DNA of 64,000 nt, taken from Blasia pusilla (taxonomy: Eukaryota; Marchantiophyta; Marchantiopsida; Blasiales). The DNA is taken from contig CM114271.1 in the NCBI GenBank assembly GCA_050084515.1, forward strand, positions 5,828,001 through 5,892,000, read 5' to 3'. The translations under genes and the position numbers were made by a program. Positions 48,555-58,872 of the stretch are shown here, one piece after another. Within the stretch, counting starts at the first letter, position 1; each line of letters begins with the position of its first letter. The notes beneath the pieces were generated by a model. That model searched no databases. It saw nothing but the letters and a program-made list of their open reading frames with translations, and had not been told where the DNA came from.

Positions 48555-49068
48555 TGTCACATCTCTTAAGATAGATCGGTGAGATCTAGTAGAGCGCCTT
48601 CGTGAGTAGCGGAGTAGAGGCTCAGTAGGTCAAGGATGACGTGCTGAGGCCCCGGGAAACTTGAGAGAGCAGGTTTTCTCTTCGTTTCGGCTCATTTGGA
48701 GCCATATTGAGGAACTTACTATTTTATGTAAGTATCATTTTGAGTATATGATCTACTTTATATTTTTGGTAAGTGGCCCTTGACCTCTTACATCAGGTCA
48801 AGAGCCAAGGAGGTGACTTGGGAGCATAGATTACCATGGAGAGAGCTTGGGAGAGGGGAGGGATATACCTCAAGGAGAGAGAGCTTGAGAGCTCATTCTC
48901 TCTTTGTTGAACCTCTTGGCATAAGGCGGCAGAGCTATGGTCCCTTGCCTTGTGAGTGTAACCCAAGCCTCTCATTAGGAAAGTGGGTTTGGTTTGACAT
49001 GAGAGAGAGTGCACACCTTTGAGGGCTATGGTGTGAGATGGTGTAGAGAGAGATTGGATCTTATTTTA
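48555..49068 (+). repeat. A1 repeat, copy B (514 bp)
   Basis: Collinear with A2 at 58222-58735, both 514 bases, to a common end CTTA(C/T)TTTA. After that A2 continues into B2, whereas A1 continues into a leader (CAAAGAGAG...) with no B sequence. Nothing resembling B lies upstream of 48555 either. Confidence 0.9.
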
Positions 49069-50607
49069 CAAAGAGAGAATGAGAGAGTGAGAGAGCTTCA
49101 TGGGGGAGCTCGCTGGTCACTCGCTGTTTTTTCAGGTTGGAGAATGTGTTCCCCATTCAGCGGCTCATGGGAGTGCTCACCGGAGCAAGGGTTGCTTTGA
49201 TTGTTCTTTGCATTTGCCGATTTTTTGTGTGGAAGAGTGGCGCGCGGAAGTGCTGCCCAATTTTTGATAGGGATTGATTATGGGGGCGGATTGCCCCATG
49301 CCGGTGCTCTTGGGAGCACCATGCAGCTTGCTGATTTGTATTTTTACAGGTTTTACATTTTCGTTGGGAGAAATCAGCGCGGAAGCGCTACCAAATTTTG
49401 TGTAGGACAAAGAGACATTGGGCTTTACGACAGTCCCCGTCAGTTTTTAGTGGAATGTTTGATTCTAAATATTTTTTGACGTTGTTGTAGATCGTAAGGT
49501 TGTGCAAGATGTGCAATAAATAGTTTGCAATTTGGAGTTGCGAGCAAAAAGTTATGGTCAATCTTGAAAAACTGCCATTGCTTGGCGATTTTTAGGGTTA
49601 AATTGTTCAAACCCTAAACCAGCCGCCACACTGGCGGCGGCTGTCGCCGTCATAGTCACCATCAGCGGTCCACCATCGATGGTCAACCATCACCATCAAT
49701 GGTCAACCGTCAACCATCACCGTCACCGGTCGGCCATCACCATCAACGGTCCACCGTCACCGTCAACGGTGTACCGTATGTTGTCCACCCTTTGGTTGCC
49801 ATTGCCACCATTATGGAGTGGAGGGTCTTCCACGGCGTTCGTTGATTCTCTGACTTGCGTTGCCACCACGTACTTTGTTTTGGCCACCACCGTCATCGCA
49901 GTTTTGTCATCAACCAGTCATGGCAGATGACCTCTGGTTATGGTATTTGAGTTTGCTATGTTGTGATTTGTAGCCTCTCGACGAAGATTGGGTACCGTGC
50001 CGTGACGCTCATAGCCGCAACGCGCCGCCGATTGCTGCGCCGTGCCGCTCATGGCCGCACCGCACCATCTCGATCACAGAAGCGCTCCTTCACTAAGGAG
50101 CAGAGCGTGTGAATTGCTGATTGAGGAGGGTATGCCACCGAGTGCCGCACCCCATTCCCAAGTGCAGTGTTGTTTGTAGTCGTTCCGTGCCGCCAGTGCC
50201 GCACCGGACCGCTCAACCTGCACCGCACATCGAGGAAGTTGAGCAGCGTCAAACGAGAGGAGTACGACTTGCTGATTGGAGGAGTTTTCTTCACGACCGA
50301 GTTGGGGTCGAGATTTGCAGTTGTTGAGGAGCGATATCGACATGTGTTCAGGTTACCCATTCTGGTCCTTTACCCTACATGTGTGAGGGATTCTGGGTAG
50401 TTTATTTGGGGATATTGGGTTGTGTGGATGCTGAGAGCATCATTCATGTATGTGGTTTAGGGGACATAGACCTGTGTTGGATGTCCGGAGTTGAGGGTAG
50501 GTTGTCGATGAGATGATAGTCTGGTCGATTGGCCGCACCATGCCGCGTGTTGCCGCACGTTACACGGGGAGGGAGAGTGTAGATTGAGTGCTGCATGTTT
50601 GGGATGA
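49069..50607 (+). other. Leader region of copy B
   Basis: About 1.5 kb before gag, GC- and CpG-rich compared with the flanks, with no Met-tRNA-type primer site after A1. It contains a minisatellite (49660-49780) and the word AGTGCCGCACC or variants several times (50150-50240). Frames are short. This is longer than usual for a gypsy leader. Confidence 0.55.
49660..49780. repeat. ACC/GGTC minisatellite
   Basis: Imperfect repeats of CCATCACCATCAACGGTC-like units, about 18 bases each, with CGTCACCGTCAACGG variants. Confidence 0.75.
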
Positions 50608-51731
50608 GTGATTGAGGGGATTACTCGCGAGGTTGAGAGTGATCGGGTGAGAGGGGCTCGAGGGTCATCACGGGGTCCGTTCGGGACTTTGAGAGGTGAG
50701 GTGGTGAACCCGAGAGTAGCTCTAGAGGTTTTACGCGGATTGGCGCGAGGTTCCGAAGGTCTCCACGTGAGGGACCACCTCGACCTCCTTCTGTGTCATC
50801 GTCAGACGAGGGGGAGGGTGTAGAGGAGTTTGTGAGCACATTGCCATACATTGTGAGTGGTCCTACCAGTTGGGCGTACGAGATGGACGACTGGGGTAGA
50901 GGACCGCGTAGGTTTTCATGTGCAGTAGGCACGATTGAGTTGCACAATTTCATAGCAGAGTTTAGGAGTTGGTGCGACTCCCAACGGGCCAGGAAATCTA
51001 GAGAGTTGAACCCGTTTACAACATGGAACGGTATGTTCCAGCATTTAGAGGGGGCGCCCAAGGACAATTACCATGAGTTCTCCCACAGATATGCCCATGA
51101 GATTGAGGCATGGCGACTCTACTATGACCCACACTATGTGTCATGGACGGAGCCGTTCCCAGATGAGGAGGAGGAGCCATGAGAGGCTACTTCCTCTTCC
51201 ACTAGTGATGTTTTAAGAGGGGTCACTCGCACTGGAGCAGTTACACCATCTAGTCGGTTTCGTCCCTGGTTCAACCCCGTGGTTTGAGTTCTTCGCTGAG
51301 TTGAGGGCCATCTACCAAGGGGTATGGACGGAGAAGTTGTGGAGCATCCATGACTTCCAGAGGTGCCCGGGTGAGAGTTTACGTGAGGCTTACACTCGCT
51401 TGTGTCGGTTGATCAACGTCACTTAGGCTATCCAGTCATGTACGCGATGCTGGACCGGACCCTACAGACACGGGTGCGGGAGGGGGTGCTTCTTATGGAC
51501 ACCTCCCCTATATTGAGAGATGTTTTTAGGACCGCCGAGAACATTGAGAGCAACATGGCAGAGGAGAGCGTAGCCACCATGGGTTCTGGGCAAGAGCAGT
51601 CACGATTGGCTGCACCACTTGTGCAGCAACGTGGACTCCGAGATAGGTCGATTGTGGCACCACAAGCTCAAGGAGGATACCGGGAGGCTGTGCCACAGAC
51701 ACATGCGTCTTCATATGCGGCTCAACGATAG
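50608..51731 (+). pseudogene. Gag, copy B
   Basis: Two open parts remain. 50793-51182 has an acidic N-terminus, then IELHNFIAEFRSWCDSQRA and LEGAPKDNYHEFSHRYAHEIEAW. After frame changes, 51290-51420 reads W-S-IHDFQRCPGESLREAYTRL, the ESLxEYxxRF-type block of retrotransposon capsid. 51402-51731 then has RTLQTRVREGVLLM and a low-complexity tail. The exact start is uncertain; the ATG at 50793 opens the longest frame. Confidence 0.75.
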
Positions 51732-52440
51732 CCGCCTACTATTACTTGTTGATCATGTAGTAGAGCCCACCATCAGCGGGATTGCACTCGTCAGGGTCAT
51801 GGACGTGTGCCTTAGTATGGAGGAGGAGATGGTGCTACACCAGGAGGTTATCAATGTGACTATTTTCAGAGGTATGGTCATACACGCGCAAGGTATTTCA
51901 GTTTACATCTTGAGTTACGTCCGAACCGAGGGCTAGAGAGGGCACCAGAGCAAGAAGCCAGTCTGGGTGGACCTAGAGATTGTGCACCAGGTGGTCCCGT
52001 TGGGGGACGAGGAGCTGGAGTTGCCCGAAAGGGTGGTGGAGCTGCCCGTGGAGGAGATAGAGTACCACCACCTAGACACGCTGAGGGCGACGCCGGACGT
52101 GAGGCTGGGATGGCTGCTCAGATACACCAGCTACAGGAGCAGATTGCCGCTATGGCATTGAGGTTACTCGATGCCAGATCCGTGGGCATGGACATCATAT
52201 GGAGCAGCTAGAGATATGGAGGATCCTGGTTGGATGTGCGGGGTTGCCCAGATGGAGGCCGCCGTAGTTGTGACGAGTGGAGCAGCCGTAGAGTTGGATC
52301 CACAGCGAGGGGAAGCCAAAAAACAAACTAGGCTTCCTTAGTCTTTCACGTTGTCCGAAGCGATGAGGACCCCATCGATGGGTCCTCATCAAAGTTCCTG
52401 GAGAGTTGGTGATGTTGTTGGTGTGTAGGCACGGAGGGCG
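51732..52440 (+). pseudogene. Zinc knuckle and gag tail, copy B
   Basis: Near 51850-51895 one frame reads YQCDYFQRYGHTRARYF. The spacing fits a CCHC knuckle in which the second and fourth ligands are Phe and Tyr. 51960-52130 is Glu/Gly-rich. 52362-52390 is a short near-palindrome (GATGAGGACC...GGTCCTCATC). Confidence 0.6.
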
Positions 52441-53560
52441 ATGGGAGAATCGAATGCGATGACTCATATTTTTGATGCTCAGCAGGGGCATGTGTTGAGC
52501 ACGTTGTTGGGGGCGGCCACCATTGTGTACCGCGCTCCTTTATTTTTTGCTTTCGATGTTATGACATTGGAAGGTACGCCCGCTGAGGCTTTTCGGCTGG
52601 CCGCTACGCTATGTGAGCGTGGAGTTGGAGTTCCTACATCACGTTCAAAGGTGATTGCAGAGGAGGTGATGGACCTGCCCTTGGAGCCGATGCTCGGGCC
52701 GTCCACGTCATATTCATGGCAGGCTGCGGCTGCTAGGATGGGGGAGATGCCCGCTAGACCCGCGAGAGAGCGTGCCATTGCTTCTCCTGGTGTTGTGTTG
52801 CTAGATAACCGAGGATAGATCTTCTAGTTGGTGAGTCCCCGAGGTAGAGCTTTCAATCCGCACCGCGTCTTGTTGGATTCAGGAGCGCAACCCCTGATGT
52901 TGGGGAAAGCGTCATTCAGAGGATTGGGCTTGACGAGAGCCGATGTGGAGCGTTGTCCATTCCGGATACAGACATCCTTGGATGGAGTGAGTACCACACA
53001 GTATATCATCCGACAGGAGGTCGTGGTGAGGATTCGCCCGGGACATCCTACAGATGAGTCCGTGGTGCGAGCCAAGGCGATAGTGACTGATGCAGAGTCC
53101 TACGACGTCTTGGTTGGTGGAGCAGTGTTATACCCGATGGGGTTTCCCTTGGATTATTGGGAGGAGTCAGCATCCTACAGAACAGGATGGCACTCAGGTG
53201 ATGGGTGCCTTAGCTCATTACCCATTCGATTCAGAGGTGCAGTGATCGAGCAACTGCCAAGAGAGATGGCGACCTTAGCAACATTTAGCAGTGCCATCAC
53301 TTGGCCTAGTGATTTGATTGAGGGACATGTCCATGCAGAGAATACTCCCGTTCCTGACATTTCTATGGAGAGGAGTGTTATGGTAGCCACATTATTCCGT
53401 GGAGGAGAGGTGCTTCTTTGGGGCTCGAATGAGGAGCTTCGACGATTGGCAGATGAGCACGTGCAGACCGCGTGGAGCGAGACGTTTGCACCGGAGCGTG
53501 ACGGGTCAGAGGAACCCGAGGTAGCAGGGAGTGCTACGATGACACCCTTGGATACCACAC
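52441..53560 (+). pseudogene. Aspartic protease region, copy B
   Basis: One frame (52441 to 53832) is interrupted only by stops near 52816-52827. The first part (52441-52818) has TLLGAATIVYRAP and no known fold. It is probably a gag-protease linker. The protease shows VLLDSGAQPLMLGK, an intact D-S-G-A active site near 52870, and SYDVLVGGAVLYPMG near 53100, the hydrophobic-GG block of the family. It would process the polyprotein. Confidence 0.8.
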
Positions 53561-54530
53561 CCATTGTGTGGTGTACCCCGGAGGAGGGTATTCGAGTGTT
53601 AGATCTCTTTGGAGGGATTAGCACCGAGTTAGCTGCTGTTTTGCAGGCAGGAGTGCGAGTACAAAAATACCTGTATGTGGAGAGTGATGATGTTGCAAGG
53701 CGCATCTCACTACGACATGTGGCGCACTTACCCCTATGTTTTTCCGACTTATTTTTTCCGCGGTATAGGGATACTAGAGTTCCCTATCGAGGGATATTTC
53801 GTTGTTCGAGGCGCACGACTTGGAGCGGGTAGGGACCATTGATTTGGTCATTTCCGGTTGGCCATGTCAGGTCCAATCGAGTGCTAGACGAGGCAGCGGG
53901 TTGGCTTACACTCGATCCAGGTTATTTTGGGAGATGTTGAGGGTCTTACAGCAGTTGCAGGAGCATTAGTCTCATTCTCCAGCCTACATTCTGGAGAATG
54001 TGCCGATCTTAGGAGACTCCAGGTCACGGGTGGTCACGAGTGCTCATCATGTGCGTGCCTGAATCAGCCTAGCAGTAATCTTGGAGATGACGAGTGTAGG
54101 TTCTAGAGCTTATCGCCTGCGTCTATGGTGGACCAACTTGGTGCCCCATGCGGTGTTACAGAGGGCGTACGCGAGAGTGGAGCACTCCTCCCATTGGTTA
54201 GTGGATTCCATTATGGATCCAGCTCGTCAATCACAGGCAGTGAGGCACGATGATCGACCACCGTTGACTATGGTCAACAGGGTAGGCAGGCCACGAGCAG
54301 CCTTGCCCACTTTAATGAGTTTTCCCGCTTCCTATGCATACAAGGAGGCCGGTCCCGGCTTGGTTTGGGATGAACATGTTCAGCGGTTAGTGGAGCCCAA
54401 CGTCAACGAGAGAGAGAGCGAGCGATGGGATTTCCCACAACAGTGACGGCATGTCTTGGGTCAGGCGATGGACATGAACTGCTTGACATGGATCCTCAGA
54501 TTGGGAGTGGCTGAGCATCGTCGTATGAGA
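53561..54530 (+). pseudogene. C5 cytosine DNA methyltransferase, DNMT3-like layout, copy B
   Basis: This domain adds a methyl group to cytosine C5 using S-adenosylmethionine. Motifs in order: I, EEGIRVLDLFGGIST (DLFGG 53602-53616) with YLYVESDD (motif II-like acidic end); IV, IDLVISGWPCQ (53856-53870) with the catalytic cysteine. Then RSRLFWEMLRVL, VI as YILENVP (ENV 53994-54002), VIII as RAYRLRLWWTNL (about 54100), IX as RAALPTLMSF, and X as NERESERWDFP ... LGQAMDMNCLTWI. The order is not permuted, so it is not DRM-type. EGI-VL-LF-GI-T, the R-LFWE and R-x-R-x-W-W-x-N-L blocks match DNMT3 more than DNMT1/CMT (from memory of the families). A frameshift lies between motifs I and IV (about 53760-53800), with stops near 53967, 54061 and 54444. 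It sits between protease and RT in the same polyprotein. Confidence 0.88.
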
Positions 54531-54845
54531 TCGCGACAGCTCACGGCGGTTGCGTTGGTGAGCCCCATGCCTACCGAGACGATGGAGGCAGTGGCTGGGG
54601 GTGAGACCCGAGGAGATCTACACACCAGGGGAGATTGGGAGAGACACCCTTGGACTTCTTGGGATGTTTTGCAAGTACGCCAGGAGATGATAGCCACAGC
54701 ATCGAGCGTGGTTTCGGGCACTGCACGTGGAGGAGATCAGAGTTTGCAGTTGGATGCAAGAGAGCGGCCGAGTGTTGTTGTTCGAGACGGGGTTGCACCA
54801 TAGCAACCACCGATACCCATGCCGGAGAGTTCTTCCGTAGTCAGG
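54531..54845 (+). pseudogene. Linker between methyltransferase and RT, copy B
   Basis: Same frame as the methyltransferase tail until a stop near 54801. Contains METMEAVAGGE-like and QEMIATASSVV segments, both conserved in copy A. No domain recognised. It may hold the processing site between the two enzymes. Confidence 0.5.
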
Positions 54846-55560
54846 ATGGAGACTTGGGAGCCAAATATGGGCCCTAAGTTGACCGGAGGAGAGCGGCGCC
54901 GAATACATCAGTTCCTCACGAGTTATAGGAGCTCCTCTGCGTTTAGCATGGAGGATTTGGGTACGCTGAAGGGACCGGGGATCTGCATTGAGTTGTCGAG
55001 TGATACGCCGATCTTCCGATGACCCTACAGGTACAGTGATATGGAGAGGGCTCTGATTCAGAGTAGCAGCCAGGACTTGGTCGGAATAGGACTAGTGGAG
55101 ATGTCGCATGGGGAATATGCATCTGCCACTGTCATGCCCACCGAGAAGGATGTGCATGGCAATTGGACGGAAAGGCGGATGTGTGGGGATTATCGACCTA
55201 TCAATCAGCACACGAAGTCCGATAGGTATGCCATGCCCACCCCTGAGGAGATCTTTGATGCGATCGGTCACGCAAAGGTCTTTAGTTCATTGGATTTGCG
55301 AGCCGGATACCATTAGCTGCCTATCAGATTGGAGGACAGGCAAAAGATGACATTTTGGGGCATCGATCCTCACGGGAAGGATTGTTTGTACCAGTGGTGG
55401 TTCTTACCATTTGGGTTAAAGAACGCCCCGGTTGAGTTTCAGAGGGTTATGGATAGGATCTTAGATGGTCTGGATTTTGCTAGGTGTTATATTGATGACA
55501 TCGTAGTCTTTAGCGCCACGGTTGAGGAGCAGAGCGACATCTAGAGGAGGTGTTTCGACG
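54846..55560 (+). pseudogene. Reverse transcriptase, copy B
   Basis: METWEPNMGPKLTGGERRR opens the domain. Next are GLVEMSHGEYASATV, RRMCGDYRPINQH, FSSLDLRAGYH, FLPFGLKNAPVEFQRVMD and catalytic YIDD at 55488-55499. Stops lie at about 55020 and 55314, with frame changes between. Ty3/gypsy type, collinear with copy A. Confidence 0.9.
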
Positions 55561-56260
55561 ATTGCAATTAAATGGGCTGAAGCTACATCCAGGCAAGTGC
55601 AAGTTCTTCTACGACCAGATTGAGTACTTGGGTCATACGATATATCCATGGGGCCTTGGTGTTCAAGCAGACGAAGGTAGAGGCTATCTCACGCATTCCA
55701 CGCCCTACAAATGTGAGCCATGTTCGCACATTCATGGGATTGGCGAACTTCTATGGACGGTAGGTCAAGGGATTTAGCTCGATTGCGAAGCCGCTGACCT
55801 TGCTGACCAAGGTGGATCACGAGTGGCACTGGGGGGATGAGCAGGAGCGAGCATTTCAGTTGCTCAAGGACAGGTTGACGTCCGCGCCCATCTTGAGGAG
55901 ACCGATGAGGGGGCATCCTTTCTAGTTACACACATATTGGAGCATGTTGGGGCTTGGAGCGGTGCTCACCCAACATGATGATGAGGGTAGAGAGTTCGTG
56001 CTGGCTTACACTAGCCGCTCAAACAACGCTGCAGAGGCAAAGTACAACTCATATTAGGATGAGTGCTTGGCTGTGGTGTGGGCTGTCGCGCATTTTAGGT
56101 GTTACTTATTCGGCAACCCCTTTACCATCAATCACTGAAGTGGTTGATGGAGTCCGACAAGCTTACAGGAAAGCTTGCAAGATGGGCTCTGTTGTTGCAG
56201 GAGTATGATTTTCAGGTGGTACATAGACCTGGGATGCTCAACTAGGATGCAGATGGGTTG
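55561..56260 (+). pseudogene. RT connection and RNase H, copy B
   Basis: The connection block reads TFMGLANFYGR, SIAKPLTLLTK and W-GDEQERAFQLLKDRL in alternating frames. RNase H follows with WSMLGLGAVLTQHDDEG, a KYNSY...ECLAVVWAVAHFRCYLFG glutamate block, and a deletion near 56130 that removes the TDHxPL block. Several stops. Confidence 0.82.
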
Positions 56261-57720
56261 AGTTGTAACCCATGTCCGAGTCAGCGAGATGTGACTGGAG
56301 CTCGATGGCATGGAGAGAGTGATGAGGAATCAGTGCCAGGATGGCACGCGTCAGCCTATTTAGGCATGTTGGCTATGAAGAGCCAGAGTGTGGAGACTTC
56401 AATGGCGAGGTCTAGTGGAGAGTCCTTGGATCCCGAGGCCAGTGAGGAGACGACAAATGGCCGAGATATTCATGATGATGGAGTAGTCTTGGAGTACCTT
56501 CGTACTGGCAGCGTTGCGAGCACAGTGGGTGCTAGAGAGGGGGATCGGATCCTACAGCGGGCCAGACGATTCCGTTGGGAGGGGACACATGTTATGAGGG
56601 TTTGGGAGGATGGCAGAGTACGCGTAGTGCCGCATCCTTCCTAGAGAGCACGACTAGTGCAGCATGCCCATGAGGAGTTGGGTCACTTTGGGGTGAAGCG
56701 GACGTATAGCTTGCTCCAGATTCAGTATTGGTGGCGAGGCATGCAGACTGACGTTCAGCACTTTGTTGCGAGGTGCATGGTGTGTGATCAGGTCTCAACA
56801 TCCTTCAATGCTCCAAATCCATAGTTGCATCCATTACCAATCATGGGCTTAGGGTATAGATGGAGTTTGGATTTTGCAGGATCTTTGCCTTTGAAAAAGT
56901 GTCACAGTCGTTATGTGTTGGTGATGGTCGAGCACTTCTCGAAGTGGATCGAGTTGGTTGCATTTCTTGACAAAGCGAGTGAGGGAGTAGCACATGCCTT
57001 CCTAGATCGAGTGCCGAGTCATTAGGGTGCACTGGCTGAGGTGTTGATAGACCAGGGTACCGAGTTTCGCGGTGAATTCCACGCCTTGTGTGATCAGGCG
57101 CTGATCGACCATCGCACGACTTCGCGAGATCATCCCGAGGCGGATGGATTAGGGGAGAGAGTTGTGCAGACAGTGAAGAGAGGTTTATGCAAGTATGGCT
57201 TGCAGAGAGGTCATCTAGGAGATTGGGACCTCTAGTTGCCGTGGTTGGCGATGGGATACAGATTTAGCAAGCAGACATCCTTAGCGTCTTTTTCACCGTA
57301 CTTGCTACTTTATGGCCAAGAGCCAGATTTACCTGCGGCCACTCGTCAAGATGCTGGTGAGGTGCTGGACCTTGATGAACCAGATGTATGGATGCGAGCA
57401 TGTTCTGAGAGGGCTGAGTTGTTTCGGAGAGTGATGCCCATGGCGTTCGAGAACTTGGCGATTGCGCAACATCAAGATACGTTGAGGTATGCGACTATTC
57501 GGGATGGTGGTTATCGACCAACTATCCGGAGGTTTCATCGGGGAGATTATGTCTACTTGCAGCAGACGGCACCGACGACGTTGGATGTGACTGCAGGGCG
57601 TACTATCATGAGAGTGCGTGATATTTTGCCATCCGGTGTTCTCTTGCTGGAGGGACGCGATGGTATGGTATAGAAGGACCATGTGCGTAATTGTGCGCCA
57701 TGTCACCTTCCTAACATTGA
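56261..57720 (+). pseudogene. DDE integrase, copy B
   Basis: HHCC: HAHEELGHFGVKR ... CMVC (about 56665-56790). Core: YRWSLDFAGSLP (56850), VLIDQGTEFRGEF (57036) and DGLGERVVQTVKRG (57140). The C-terminal part has FSPYLLLYGQEPDLP and FHRGDYVYLQQ. Stops near 56642, 56821, 57025 and 57235. Mechanistically this enzyme joins linear DNA ends to target DNA, leaving a short target duplication. Confidence 0.88.
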
Positions 57721-57907
57721 TGGTACAGTTGATCCGAGCTTAGCAATAGTTCCTGTAGGCTTGCGGTGTATGTTGTGTGGTTCCGCCCGTGGTGCAACCA
57801 CTATGCTAGTCTCTGATGGATGTTCGAAAGGATGGCATATGGCATGTTTGACGCCACCTCTCATTAGGGTTCCTCAGGGACAATGGATGTATCCCAGATG
57901 TACATAG
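57721..57907 (+). pseudogene. C-terminal PHD-type zinc finger of the integrase, copy B
   Basis: LRCMLCGSARGATT is followed by (S for C)DGC, KGWHMACLTPP, then VPQGQW and (Y for C)-P-R-C. Apart from two replaced cysteines this is the C4HC3 arrangement, with the conserved tryptophan two residues before the final pair. It ends at a stop at 57905-57907. The position equals that of the chromodomain in chromoviruses, and PHD fingers read histone H3 tails. A targeting role is an inference. Confidence 0.8.
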
Positions 57908-58074
57908 AGTAGGTAGTTCTACATTTTGACTTGTGTCTGTGACATGGATGACAAGAAGGCGACTAACGATGGTGCCACATGAGCTCCCGGACTTCTTGCT
58001 CTTAGCGTCCGAGAGATGTATGTCATGGTAGGTAGGGATAGAAGGCTATCTGGAGTTAGAGGGACCTAACCACC

Positions 58075-58088
58075 AGATAGGGGGGCGA
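58075..58088 (+). other. Polypurine tract, copy B
   Basis: AGATAGGGGGGCGA directly precedes B1 and is conserved in copy A. Confidence 0.75.
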
Positions 58089-58219
58089 TTGGAGATATTT
58101 TGGTACTTCTTGTCTCATTGTTTGGATGCCATGAGTTAGCATGGGATCGTGCGTGCGTGTGTGTGTGTGTGTTCGGTGACAGCGATGTATGTTGTGTAGC
58201 GACGTGTATGCGCACGACA
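58089..58219 (+). repeat. B1 repeat, copy B
   Basis: 131 bases, TTGGAGATATTTTGG to GCACGACA, a direct repeat of B2. It contains a short GT run. Confidence 0.92.
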
Positions 58220-58221
58220 GC

Positions 58222-58735
58222 TGTCACGTCTCTTAGGATAGATCGGTGAGATCTAGTAGAGCGCCTTCGTGAGTAGCCGAGGACAAGCTAAGTAGGTCAA
58301 GGATGACCTGCTGAGGCCGCGGGAAACTTGAGAGAGAAGGTTTCCCCTTCGTTTCGGCTCATTTGGAGCCATATTGAGGAACTTACTATTTTATGTAAGT
58401 ACCATTTTGAGTATGTGATTGACTTTATATTTTTGGTAAGTGGACCTTGACCTCCTACATCAAGTCAAGAGCCAAGGAGGTGACTTGGGAGCATAGGTTA
58501 CCATAGAGAGAGCTTGGGAGAGGGGAGGGGTATACCTCAAGGAGAGAGAGCTTGAGAGCTCATTCTCTCTTTGTTGAACCTCTTGGCATAAGGCGGCGGA
58601 GCTATGGTCCCTTGCCTTGTGAGTGTAATCCAAACCTCTCATTAGGAGAGTGGGTTTGGTTTGACATGAGAGAGAGTGCACACCTTTGAGAGCTATGGTG
58701 TGAGATGGTGTAGAGAGAGATTGGATCTTACTTTA
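58222..58735 (+). repeat. A2 repeat, copy B (514 bp)
   Basis: Direct repeat of A1 (48555-49068). It is joined to B1 through GC, so the junction reads ACGACAGCTGTCACG and contains the palindrome GACAGCTGTC. Confidence 0.92.
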
Positions 58736-58862
58736 TTGGAGATATTTTGGTACTTCTTGTCTCGTTGTTTGGATGCTATGAGTTAGCATGGGATCGTGCA
58801 TATTTTTGTGTGTGTACGGTGACAGCGATGTATGTTGTGTAGCGATGTGTATGCGCACGACA
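58736..58862 (+). repeat. B2 repeat, copy B
   Basis: 127 bases, a direct repeat of B1. It forms the right terminus CGCACGACA, followed by AAGT. Confidence 0.92.
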
Positions 58863-58872
58863 AAGTGCTAAA

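Larger units (their letters stand above)
48555..58862 (+). mobile_element. Methyltransferase-carrying Ty3/gypsy-type element, copy B (10.3 kb)
   Basis: It starts TGTCACATC and ends CGCACGACA. AAGT precedes the left edge (48551-48554) and follows the right edge (58863-58866), a possible 4-bp target-site duplication. Layout: A1, long leader, gag, zinc knuckle, protease, C5 methyltransferase, RT, RNase H, DDE integrase with PHD-like finger, purine tract, B1, A2, B2. Stops and frameshifts make it inactive, but most catalytic motifs survive (DSGA, DLFGG, GWPCQ, ENV, YIDD). Copy A at 37816-42985 is collinear from the methyltransferase onward. Confidence 0.9.

Noticed and set aside
53561-54530. DRM-type plant methyltransferase
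   Set aside because: DRM enzymes have permuted motifs, whereas here the order is I, IV, VI, VIII, IX, X.
48555-58862. Classification as a DIRS/Ngaro tyrosine-recombinase element
   Set aside because: Only the repeat layout fits. The coding part has a gypsy-type RT and a DDE integrase with HHCC, and no tyrosine recombinase was seen. The methyltransferase is C5-type, not the DAM-like domain of DIRS.
58222-58862. Simple 641-bp 3' LTR for copy B (A2 plus B2)
   Set aside because: It has TG...CA ends, but the matching 5' repeat lacks the B part. An extra B and the purine tract precede it in both copies. Kept only as an alternative.
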